Source of the DNA: Spongilla lacustris
Taxonomy: Eukaryota > Porifera > Demospongiae > Spongillida > Spongillidae
Assembly: GCA_949361645.1 (NCBI GenBank)
Contig: OX442426.1
Span: 3,654,673 to 3,718,672, forward strand
Length of the DNA: 64,000 nucleotides
Direction: 5' to 3'
The translations under genes and the position numbers were made by a program. Under the pieces are notes generated by a model. That model had not been told where the DNA came from and made no database searches. It saw only the letters and a program-made list of their open reading frames with translations. The stretch's first letter is position 1, and each line of letters begins with the position of its first letter. Below, piece after piece: positions 1-10,100 of this stretch.

Positions 1-39
1 TCCTGTCGCCATGCCCATCTTAGTGTCCATTTAGAAGTA

Positions 40-471
40 GGCCATAACCTTACTCCCGACCACAGCAACACACATCCAGCAGACATCCTCATCCCTCACT
101 GGTGCATGGGCAAGCCTGCGGCTCTGGACCTATCCGTTACTTCTCCGCTTAACCCACTTACCCTTCTGGAAGCGGGAGTGACGGCTGGCGCAGCAGCTAA
201 GGCTACCGAGGAGAGAAAGCTTAAAGCCAACATGGGCAAGTGTGCTGATTTGGGTTGGGTATGTGTCCCGGTTGTTGCGGAGTCTTATGGGGCATGGAGT
301 TTGATGGCTAGGGATTTCTTTTCTAAACTTGGGTCCCGTTTGGCTACATCATTGGGAAAGTCAAAGTCAGTGGTCATCCATGAGCTGTACGGGAGGTTGA
401 GCATGAATCTTGTCAGGGCCAATGCCACCGCGATCCTGTCCAGGTCCATACCTCCTCCTGAGCTTCAGTAG
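40..471 (+). pseudogene. 3' end of a non-LTR-type retroelement ORF (C-terminal endonuclease-like region)
   Basis: The open frame runs from about 58 to the stop at 469-471, and the real protein clearly began upstream of the window. It reads PADILIPHW, then GKPAALDLSVTSPL, then SYGAW, and ends VRANATAILSRSI. I recognise this tail from reverse-transcriptase elements common in sponges, cnidarians and fish. The spacing of the aspartates in PAD and AALD resembles the PD-(D/E)xK endonuclease found after the RT domain of some non-LTR elements; that link is inference. The RT part of the same family lies at 3120-4070, but the order is wrong for one element, so these are separate insertions. Confidence 0.7.
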
Positions 472-554
472 GCTAGCAACTTGTTTTGTGCATATCATGT
501 GTCTGTGTCATGTTTGTACTGTATCAATCCAATATGAATTAATAGTAATAATAA

Positions 555-1240
555 TAATACAATACATGAATTGTAAATATCTCAGTTTAGAAATAACACT
601 TATGGTTTCACATGGTTTATCGTATACCATTCAATGGTAAATTAAATCTAGTACACTCAGACATATACTATCCATATGGATCTAGATTTACTAACTAGTA
701 ATGGTTTAATTATTAAAAGTGGTTATTATGATTTTAATGATACTACATGAATTGTGAATATCTCAGTTTAGAAATAACACTTATGGTTTGACATGGTTTA
801 TCATAAACCATTCAATGGTAAATGAAATCTAAAACACTCAGACATACTATCCATGTGTATCTAAATTTAATAACTAGTAATGGTTTAATTATTAAAAGTC
901 GTTATTATGACTTTAATCATATTACATGTATTCAGAATATCTCAGTTTAGAAATAACACTTATGGTTTAACATATGCTACATTAAATCTAACACTCTTAA
1001 ACATACTATCCATATAGATATAAATTTACTAACTAGTAGTGGTTTAATTACTAAAAGTCGTTTTTATGATTTTAATGATACTACATGTATTGAGACACAT
1101 GGTTTAACATGGTTTGTCATAAACCATTCAATGGTAGATTAAATCTAATACACTCAGACATACTATCCTCATAGATCTAGATTTGCTAACTAGTAATGGT
1201 TTAATTATTGAATTATGATTTTAATTATAAATATTATTAT
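555..1240 (+). repeat. 180-bp tandem satellite, left block
   Basis: About four direct copies of an AT-rich unit of roughly 180 bp. The landmark ending in a 'gaatatctcag' stretch recurs near 564, 744 and 924, with a shortened copy near 1082. Each unit also carries an inner palindrome (catggtttatcataaaccat) and the words 'ctaactagtaatggtttaat'. The block ends where an acidic ORF begins. The same unit recurs at 2190-3020 in both orientations and as a single diverged copy at 6380-6660. Confidence 0.85.
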
Positions 1241-1251
1241 TATTCAAGAAA

Positions 1252-1984
1252 ATGGCGGGCATGGAAGAGGCGGAGGACGAAGATGAGGATGAAAGCCGTT
1301 TGGAACTTTGTGATAGATACTTTGTGGAGGGAAAATCGGAAGAATCAGATGAATCGGAAGAGGATGGGCTAGCGAAGGACCCCGATCATATTAGCTGCGG
1401 TACCAGATGGCTAGACAGTGACGACAGCTCGCAGGTCATTACAGATTGCACTCCAACAAGCAAAGTGCCGATGCATAGAAGCGCAAGTGAAGCTGGAGGA
1501 AACTCCTTCCGGCACTCGTTTCAAGAGAAAAGCGGCTTCTTTTTACGAACTCTGCAATCAAGAGGAGGAAAGTGCACGTGTAGAGTTACTTAAGTATGAA
1601 GAAGAGGGAGTTATATGTGATCTCCGTCACGTTCGTGCATGATCAGATCTGGTTGAAGAAATTGATAGCTTGACGCGTTCAATTGGTTGGATGGTAGTTG
1701 ACCTTAAGCCAGACCAGAAATGGGAAGTTGCGCACGACAGAGTAATGGCACAAGATCTGCTGTCGCGTAGTGAAAGAAAAGCGGGAAACCTGAAAAAAGC
1801 ATTGAGAGATTGGGATGCAGGGCATACTGGTGACAATGCGGAAGGGTGCGACTCGGAAGTGGCTGTGAAAAGGGAGGGGTCCCAGATCCCTCTACCGATT
1901 AACACCATGCAAGGGCCTGTACATCCGAAAGCTGTCTCAAACGACTTCGTGAATCTTTCAAAAAACCCACCAAAAGTTGAATGA
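1252..1984 (+). pseudogene. Decayed acidic/coiled-coil ORF between inverted satellite blocks
   Basis: The ORF opens at ATG 1252 with a strongly acidic N-terminus (EEAEDEDEDES). Around 1418 the convincing frame shifts by one base into a charged, helix-rich stretch (CNQEEESARVELLKYEEE). An in-frame TGA near 1639 interrupts it, and the same frame continues as SDLVEEIDSLTRSIGW to a stop at 1984. One shift plus one stop in an otherwise continuous frame suggests a degraded transposon protein of about 240 residues. I do not recognise the family and see no catalytic motif. Position between inverted satellite arms suggests it was the cargo of a mobile element. Confidence 0.45.
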
Positions 1985-2189
1985 GGCTAGACCAGCAGAG
2001 GTTTTGTGTAAAAACAAGTTTAGGAGGTGCAGAGGAAGGTGTAGAGGGTAGTGGGTGTAGATTAGGTAGTTGCTATTATAATTAATATGGGTACTGTATA
2101 GGTAATAATTACTCGTATTTGGTTCGTATGTCATGTATATTTGACAATTTTATTATAATTATAATTATATGTACATGTATATGTCTTGT

Positions 2190-3020
2190 GAATACATTGA
2201 AATATTCACAATATATGTAGTTTCATTAAAATCATAACAACTTAATTAAAGCACTACTAGTTATTAAATCTAGATCTATGTGGAGTGTGTGTTTAAAAAT
2301 TTTAGATTTAATGTAGCATATTCATGGCTTCTGATAAACCATGTTAAACCATAAGTGTTATTTTTACATTGAAATATTTACAATACATGTATTATCATTA
2401 CAATCATAATAACTACATTAATTAATAATTAAACCATCCCTAGTTAAATCTATGTGAATAGTATGTTTGAGAGTATTAGATTTATTCTACCATTGAATGG
2501 TTTATGATAAACCATGTTAAACCATAAGGGTTAAATCTATACTGAGATATTCACAATGCATGTACAACAATACATGTACAATCATTAAAATCATGGATTT
2601 ATTAACTAGTAATGGTTTAATTTTTAAAAGTCGTTATTGTGATTTTAATGATACTATATGTATTGTGAATATCTCAGTGCAGAAATAACACTTATGGTTT
2701 AACATGGTTTATCATAAACCATTGAACGGTAGTATAAATCTAATACTCTCAAGCATACTATCCACATAGAACTAGACTTATTAACTAGTAATGGTTTAAT
2801 TATTAAAGGTCGTTATTATCCTTTTAATGCTAATACATGTATTGTGAATATCTCAATGTAGAAATAACACGTATGGTTTAACATATACCATTCAATGGTA
2901 GATTAAATATAATACTGTCAAACATACTATCCACGTGGATAGGCATAGATTTACTAACTAGTAATGTTTAGGTATTAAATGTCGTTTTTATGATTTGAAT
3001 GATACTACATGTATTGTTAA
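2190..3020. repeat. 180-bp satellite, right block (inverted then direct copies)
   Basis: From about 2190 to 2570 the satellite unit runs on the minus strand, seen in reversed words such as 'ttaaaccataagtgtta'. From about 2590 to 3020 it runs on the plus strand again, with landmarks near 2640, 2821 and 2993, which is the same 180-bp spacing as in the left block. The minus-strand copies are inverted relative to the left block, so the 1252-1984 ORF sits between long inverted repeats built of satellite units. The block stops abruptly where the RT fragment begins. Confidence 0.8.
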
Positions 3021-3119
3021 AACTCACTGCTGCTGGACCTACTGGTCTCCATGTCCAGCATCACATTGATGCAGCAGGCTCTACTTTTCAGATGGCAGTT
3101 CTGTAGTCTCTTAAAGAAG

Positions 3120-4070
3120 TTGTACATCTTCTTGCATCAGGATGAGCCCCATGTCAACTGTCTGTCTTATTTGCTGGTGGAAGCCTGACTGCATTGAATA
3201 AATCTAAGCCTGATTGCCCCCTGGATTTTTGGCCCATTGCTGTTGCAGAAACCCTCCACCGCCTGACAGGAAAGTGTCTGTGTGCTGCAGTGAAATGCAA
3301 GGCAGCAGAGTTTTTTCATCCACATCAATTTGGTGTGGCATGCCCTTTTGGCACAGAGAAAATTGCTCATGGGCTGATGAGATGTGTTGAGGAGCATTGG
3401 TATGACACTAGATCTCAGGAATGCATTTAATTTGGTGCCATGTAAAGCTCTCTTGATTGAAGTTAAAAATCACTTTCCAGAGTTTACTCCTTGGTCCTAT
3501 TGGTGCTATGGCCAACACCCTTTGTTATGGCACTCAATGGACCATCTGCAGTCTGAATCTGGAGTTCAGCAAGGGGATCCTCTAGGACCTAGCTCTTTTT
3601 TTTTACCTGATCTTGAACTTACTAATTTCTGCTATCACTAAAGATGAGGTTTGTTCACATCTTCAATTCCATGCCTAGTAACGGAGTGTTGGCTGGTCCC
3701 ATTTCTGCAGTACATAGGGCACTGGCATTGATCAAAGGTATTGGTGTATGTGTCAAAATGTGAGCTCTTCAGCCAAAGTGATCTGAGCTCTTTCCCAATG
3801 GACATGAAACAGTCTCGCAATCCCAACATTGAGATCTTGGGAATTCCAATAGGTGACAAAGATTTTTGCTCAGCCTTTGTCTCCAGGATGAGGTTAGAAT
3901 CTAGACCCCTGCTTGAAAGACTTGAGGAAGTTGGTGCAGTGGAGCCTCAGGTTGCTTTAACGCTCTTGCGTATGTGTGACGGGTTCTGTCGGCTTGCACA
4001 TCTAGCCCATGCCACTCCTCCTTCGCTTGTTATGGCTTCTCTTGAGCTTTTTGATGAAGATGTTCGTAGA
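3120..4070 (+). pseudogene. Reverse transcriptase fragment of a non-LTR-type retroelement, broken
   Basis: Pieces in shifting frames read, in order: ALNKSKPDCPLDFWPIAV with ETLHRLTGKC (start of the RT fingers), DLRNAFNLVP (motif A), SGVQQGDPLGP (motif B), then GVLAGPISAVHRALALIKGIG, which follows the catalytic loop, and a thumb-like region ending near LFDEDVRR. The frame breaks near 3400 and 3640. Where a catalytic aspartate pair is expected before GVLAGP, the sequence reads MPSNGVLAG, so both aspartates are gone. The element is therefore dead as an enzyme. Its 3' end is cut by a palindromic element beginning at 4071. It is probably the same family as the fragments at 40-471 and 22846-23150. 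Confidence 0.8.
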
Positions 4071-4309
4071 CGGTGGCCCGGTAGGTCGCGTCTGTCATGA
4101 GTCTCATGACGTTGACATACGCGATTTGCGGGCGTGCACACATGCACATCTGGGATTTGCGGACTTGCACATACTCGATTTGCACATACGCTATTTGCGG
4201 AAGTAGATCTACACTTGTTTCCACGTGGTTGCCACGTGATTACAACGTGTTCGCCACATGGTTGCCACGTGACAACCACGTGGAAACAATTGCACTTCCG
4301 CAAATGTGC
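4071..4309. mobile_element. Truncated copy of the TACGGTGG palindromic element
   Basis: It begins cggtggcccggtaggtcgcg, the same terminal sequence as the intact element at 53376-53987. It carries three of the internal 'gatttgcgg' repeats and the central block with repeated cacgtgg words, then stops at 'ccgcaaatgtgc' a few bases into the second arm. About 60% of the element, including the right terminus, is missing. It sits directly against the end of the RT fragment. Confidence 0.8.
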
Positions 4310-4399
4310 CTGAGTATGTTATTTATTCCTTTGTATGTTATGTATTTATTTATTTATTCTATAATTAGAATCTGATATAATATTTATTATTATATTTTT

Positions 4400-6055
4400 G
4401 GGACAGTTCACGCGAAAATAGCGCTTCGTATATATAAATAAAATGGGACAGTTTCCGCGAAAATGTCACCCTTTTATAACATTATAATGTTATAATAATG
4501 CTTCTTGTTTGAATAGCTATATCTTCCGAACTCTAAACGCTATCGAATAGCTATTTTCAATAGTTCATACTACACCATTTCTCTATGATAAATTATATTT
4601 TGGAGTCTTACACTTGCTCCACGCCAGTATTGCAACGTTCGATACCCGACCGGGTTCAAACCCGCCATAACTTTAGGTAGGAGTAATTAAATCGCTTCAA
4701 AATTGGTTTTGTAGATACAGAGGTCCTATACCTGTCGATTTGTTCTGTTCGTTTATTTTTATGCCATCCGTTATGGAGATACAGTTGAACAAAGTATGTC
4801 CACTTTTCCCGCTCGATTCGCGCCAACGATATAACAACCGCCTCCCCATACATTGAGCGGGACGCGATTTGCCAAAATCATTGGCGCGAATCGAGCGGGA
4901 AAAGTGGACGTGCTTTGTTCAACTGTATCTCCGTAACGAATGGCATAAAAATTAACGAACAGAACAAATCGATAGGTATAGGACCTCTGGTCCTACAAAC
5001 CAAATTTGAAACGATTTGATTACTCCTACCTAACGTTATGGCGGGTTTGAACCCGGTGGGGTATCGAACGTTGCAATACTGGCGTGGAGCAAATGGAAAG
5101 ACTCCAAAATGTAATTAGTCATAAAGAAATGGTGTAATACTAACTGTTGAAAATAGGAAATCGATAGCGTTTAGCGTTCGGAAGATATAGCGATTCAAAC
5201 AAGAAGCATTTTTATAACACTATAATGTTATAAAAGGGTGACATTTTCGCGGAAACTGTCCCAAATGTTATAAAATTGCCTTGCGTTTGAATCAATTTAA
5301 CTTACGAATGGGTAAGGTTATCGACTTCCTATTTTCAACACTTTATACTGCACCATTTGTCTGTGGTAGAATACAGTTTGGAGTCTTGGACCTTCTCCGT
5401 GCCTGTATTGCAACGTCCGATACTCCTCCAGGTTCAAACCATCCATATCTTTTGATAAATAGTAATCAAATCGCTTCAAATTCGCTTTGTAGGTAGAGAG
5501 GTCCTATACCTATCGATTAGTTCTGTTCGTTAATTTTTATACCATCTGTTACGGAGATACAGTTGAACAAAGTACGTGCACGTTTTCCCGCTAGATTTGC
5601 GCCAGTGTTATAATCTCCGCCTCCCCATACATCGAGCGGGACGCACTTTGCCCAAATCGTTGGCTCGAATCGAGCGCGAAAATGTACGCGTAGTTTGTTC
5701 AACTGTAGTGCATGTACCTCCGTAACGGATGACATAAAAATTAACGAACAGAACAAATCAATACTGTAGGTATAGGACCTCTCTACCTACAAACCGAGGT
5801 TGAAGCTTTTTTTATTCCTACAGAAAGTTATGGCGTGTTTGAATCTGAAGGGGTATCGGACGTTGCAATACAGGCATGGAGAAGGTTCAAGACTCCAAAC
5901 TGTATTTTACCATAGAGAAATGGTGTAGTATGAAGTGTTGAAAATAGGAAGTCAATAGCTTTAACCATTCGTAAGTTAAAGTTATTCGAACGCAAGCTAT
6001 TTTATAACATTTTATTTATATATGCGAAGCGCAATATTTTCGCGTGAACTGTCCC
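4400..6055. mobile_element. Foldback element, outer copy (GGGACAG termini), interrupted by a nested relative
   Basis: The left end gggacagttcacgcgaaaat and the right end attttcgcgtgaactgtccc are exact reverse complements, and the arms continue as inverted repeats for about 390 bp each. A related element (4445-5262) has jumped into the left arm. Near the centre lies a second palindrome around ttcccgct / agcgcgaa words, with a spacer naming cctccccatacat. There is no ORF worth calling. Flanking bases are tttt on the left and attt on the right, so a 4-bp target duplication is only approximate. Confidence 0.85.
4445..5262. mobile_element. Foldback element, inner copy nested in the outer one (818 bp)
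   Basis: The termini gggacagtttccgcgaaaat and attttcgcggaaactgtccc are exact inverted repeats, followed by long imperfect arms containing ataacattataatgttat. The target duplication aaat lies at 4441-4444 and 5263-5266. The insertion is proven within the same locus: the right arm of the host element, at about 6001-6025, preserves the uninterrupted site as its reverse complement with a single aaat. The core (gaacaaagtatg, ttcccgctcgattcgcgcca and its inverse) matches the outer element. It is non-coding, so some other element must supply the transposase. Confidence 0.9.
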
Positions 6056-6059
6056 ATTT

Positions 6060-7110
6060 AATAACGATAAACTATCATAAACTGCCTATAGATAATGCAA
6101 AACACATCTTGTGAGTATAGCAGTGGCATTGGCCATCACTAGATAGAGATTAAGCCTGCCATAGAAGTCTCCAAGGATGGTCGACTTGGGCCTGCATGTA
6201 ATCACTTTAATTGTAATTCCCATATTTGTGTTATAATAATAATAATAATAATAATAATAATTTCATGTGCATGTGATATACACATAGGCAAGTAATGGCA
6301 TATATTAGATATGCACTTGTATACTGCCCCTAAAATGCGTAGCATTTACAAAAAATAGATAAATCAACATTGTTATATGTCAATAATATAAACAACACTC
6401 ATGGTTTAACATGGTTTGTCATAAACTATATCACAACTCTTAAAAATGTATAGATCTAGATTTACTAACTAGTAACGGTTTAATTATAAATAGTCGTTAT
6501 TGTGATTTTAATGATAATACATGTATTGGCGGTTTATGATAGTGTATCATTATTATAATGTGTATGATAATGTATTGTGAAAATCTCAAATAACGCTTTT
6601 GGTTTAACATGGTATATCTTAATGTTTTTAGATTTAATATAACATGCTCATAGTTTATGTTAATAAACCATAAGCATTTTATTTAACCATCATAATAGCA
6701 TGATGATAAACTAGACCGAGTTGTAAAATTAATATTACGATAAAACTACAAATCTGCAGTTGTAAATAAAATAAAAATGATATTTCTAAATTAACTTTAA
6801 TCAGTAACTTAGTTGCATATTTTTAATTTGTGCATTCCTCGGTGCATTCATTCATTATCCTGGAAATAGTTATTTCATACTAATTTACATAAAGGAAATA
6901 CAATGTGTGATTTCATACAGTAAAATGATACACTTAGTGGCTAAAAACAAGCAGAACAAATAATAGTGAAAAATAAAAAATAAAAACAAACAATATGCCA
7001 TATTGTTCATTCATTGTTCACAGAAATGACATGCCAGGCTGGCAAGCACTTCTAATGACTCAAAATTGCTGTTCATTCCCTGAAGATGGACTCACCATAC
7101 ATTCCACAAT
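6060..7110. repeat. Intergenic stretch with an isolated satellite copy and an ATA microsatellite
   Basis: A run of ataata triplets lies near 6232-6261, and one diverged 180-bp satellite unit spans about 6380-6660 (words 'catggtttaacatggtttgt' and 'ctaactagtaacggtttaat'). The rest is AT-rich, with no gene that I can support. It forms the 3' flank of the minus-strand PH gene that ends at 7111. Confidence 0.6.
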
Positions 7111-10100
7111 TCAACTTGCAGGTAGTTTCTTATGTGAGGGTACAGTTAACTTTACAGCGTCACTGGGTTTCAAATTGGATCCCAACAAACTTTTATCAAT
7201 TTTAGCATAGTCTACTGACTTTAGCTGTGGTTGAGGTGAGTTTGAAGATACAAATTCCACTCTAGCGTAATTCCCAACAGTGGATAGTACTTTTATTTGC
7301 CTTGAATCGTCTGCAGAGGCAGGTTGCACTCCAAAGGACTGCTCTGTAATTGGAATCTGGCCATTGCTAGAACACGGACTGCTAGAAACTGTTTGTAACA
7401 GACCGGTAGAATCAGAAGAGGATTTCAAAGATCCGTTTTGAACTCTACTAAGTTCAACTCTGCAACTTTCCCTCAAAATAGCAACTGTCTGCAATTCAGC
7501 TTGCTTGTTTACTTGAATATATTTACTAAGATAAGGAAGAATTTTCGCAACTTGTTGGATACGTAACTCTGCATCCTTTATCTTTACTAAAGCCTGATTG
7601 TCACCCAAATGTACCTTTTCTTCTAACTTTGCAATGCAGCGGCTCAATTCGTCCTTTACAGTCTGCAACTGAGACTGTTGCTGTTTGAGACTTTGTTCAG
7701 TTTGACTGGCTACTTTATGTGTTCTTCGTATCCTTTTTTCATATCGATGAACTATGGCTTGCTTTCTTTCAAACAACGAATGTGAATCCTATAAATAATA
7801 ATAATAATCATATAAAAACAGCTTTTGAATTTAATCAGAAAGTACAAAACTTGTGTCAGCTGTTCTAAATATATCATTTCACACAACAAATTAACACTTG
7901 CCAACAAACGAAATGATATGGTACTAGTGATTGTTAAATTAGTCATCATTATTTTTAAAAGGAAGCATTCTTGAGACCGTACACCCTGTGCAAAAATTAA
8001 TGCGCCAGCTGGGGCAGTGATTACACCAATTGAGGTGCAGTTATCTGGGTTTAAGTGTTTAATTCTGTTTTCAAGATCCACCATCGCTTCTAATCCATTC
8101 GCAAAAGTATTTTGCTTGTGGAAGTAAATAGTCCAAACTGTGGTTCTAAGTTAGTGTATCTAGCTGCTGTATCACAATAACAATTAGTATTGCTCGAAGT
8201 TTGTGCCAAAAAAAAAAAAACATCATAATAACTTATCACCCCACTGCTGACAAAAGCTCCCTTGCATACCCTTCAGCAATGGTTTTAGAACTGTTGTCAT
8301 ACAAAGGTTTTAGAACTGTTGCCATACAAAGGTGATCTATTGCATGTACATGTATGTTTAAATTAATAAAAAACTTCAACGTTAATCACTCAATGACATA
8401 TATAAGGTATTCCACAATAAAAGGAAAATCATTTATAAATTGACCACTAAGTTACTAACGATTATTGCTAAATGCTCTAAGAAATATTAATTTAATAATT
8501 AATTGGACACCACTAATTTATACAGTGCTGTGTATTGAGTACCATTTATATATTGTACATCATTAAATGTTACATACATTTAAAAATAATAATAATTAAT
8601 TAAAATCAAAGAAATTAAAATCAAAATAATAATTCCCAATAACACCTAATCAAAAACATCATTTTAGAGGCATCCAAAAGCATCATATACAATACATGTA
8701 CAAACCTCAGCCAAAGGACTTTGTGATTGTGTTCTTTCTTTTGATTTTTCTTGAGATGGCACTGCTAAACTTTCCTTTTCATGTACAAATGCCCCACCTT
8801 TTATGTCCATTAGTGATGATTGCAATGCCTCATCTGAATCTCGCAAAATAGTGCTTTCTCTTTCTCTTTCTTGCGTATCAAGACGGGAGGCTTGGTCTAG
8901 TGCAGTAAACCAAGCATCCATTTCAGCTTGATTGCTTGCAGCAAGATTGGTAGGTAATACACAAGAGTGGGTCAATGTTATCACAAAAGGTTTTTTAACA
9001 AGTGGCCCTGCCACAGAAATCTTGTATCCTGGTAGAACAATCGTCTTCACAGTCGATTGTGAACTTTTTGTTTGATAAATGTACAGGCATTGAAGATGCA
9101 GTACTGTCCAGAATTTCTGCCAAGGACCTGTGCCAAACTGGAGTTCAGCTACATTGCTGTAAGTAGAATTAGTTAATTTGGAAGCCGGAATATAGCTGAC
9201 TAGGTCAGCATCTTTCAACTTGCTGCTCTTACTTGTATGCTTTGGTCTCTAATGTCAAATAAATGTTTTCAATTACAAACTTTCCAAAAGGACAAATGTA
9301 AACAATTTTACACTCTGTCATATCAACTCAATTAAACATGGTGCCTTAGACCATTACAAAATATAGCATCAATGGACCTTTTACCGCTGATGCATAAGGA
9401 GGTCAACGTTTAGAATGATATAACTTTACCATAATTGATCCTACATGTACATGCTTTTCCTTTTAAAGTTTCGCTAAGAAATAAATTATCGCTCGTTTCA
9501 TTTTGTTGTATTTACAATGGAAATTTTGTAAGGGATTACTATACAACGAAACAGAAACGAAGCGAAAGTTACTAATGAGACATGCCTACATGTAGTCTAA
9601 AAAAAAAACACTTGAGAGGGAGGGGGGGGGGGACAACTTCCAGTAACTCGTAAGCACTGTAACGTTTGCACCATAACTGGCAGATGTACTTCATTTTGGA
9701 ATATAGTTTGGCAGACATTCACCATTGATTCTGTACTTCTTTTATTTCTTTGTGGTGTTTCTGTAAGGACTTATGTTTTGTCAAACATAGTGAATTAATT
9801 TGTGACACCAGCGGTAAAAGGTCTATTCACATTCATTTAATGATCACAAATGTGGCCTAAAGTTCTCAACTCTAAACACATGCAAGCTGTATCTCAAGAT
9901 TAGATGATCTGATATGACCTCAAGACGATTCTTAATTGCTTAATTTTATACTCTTACAATCATGAGGATGCAAATGTTACATCCGTTATAGATACAGTTG
10001 AAAAAACTGCAAGTAAGTTTTAGTGCCTAAGATTTGGGCAAATCACATTCCACTCAGTGTATGGGGAGGCAGTGATTTTATCATTGACACATGCATGTGG

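Noticed and set aside
3947..4303. Minus-strand ORF with MCMCARPQIAYV
   Set aside because: It is the translated repeat of the truncated palindromic element fused to the antisense of the RT fragment.
4656..4853. ORFs within the foldback arms
   Set aside because: Mirrored in both arms and on both strands; the element is non-coding.
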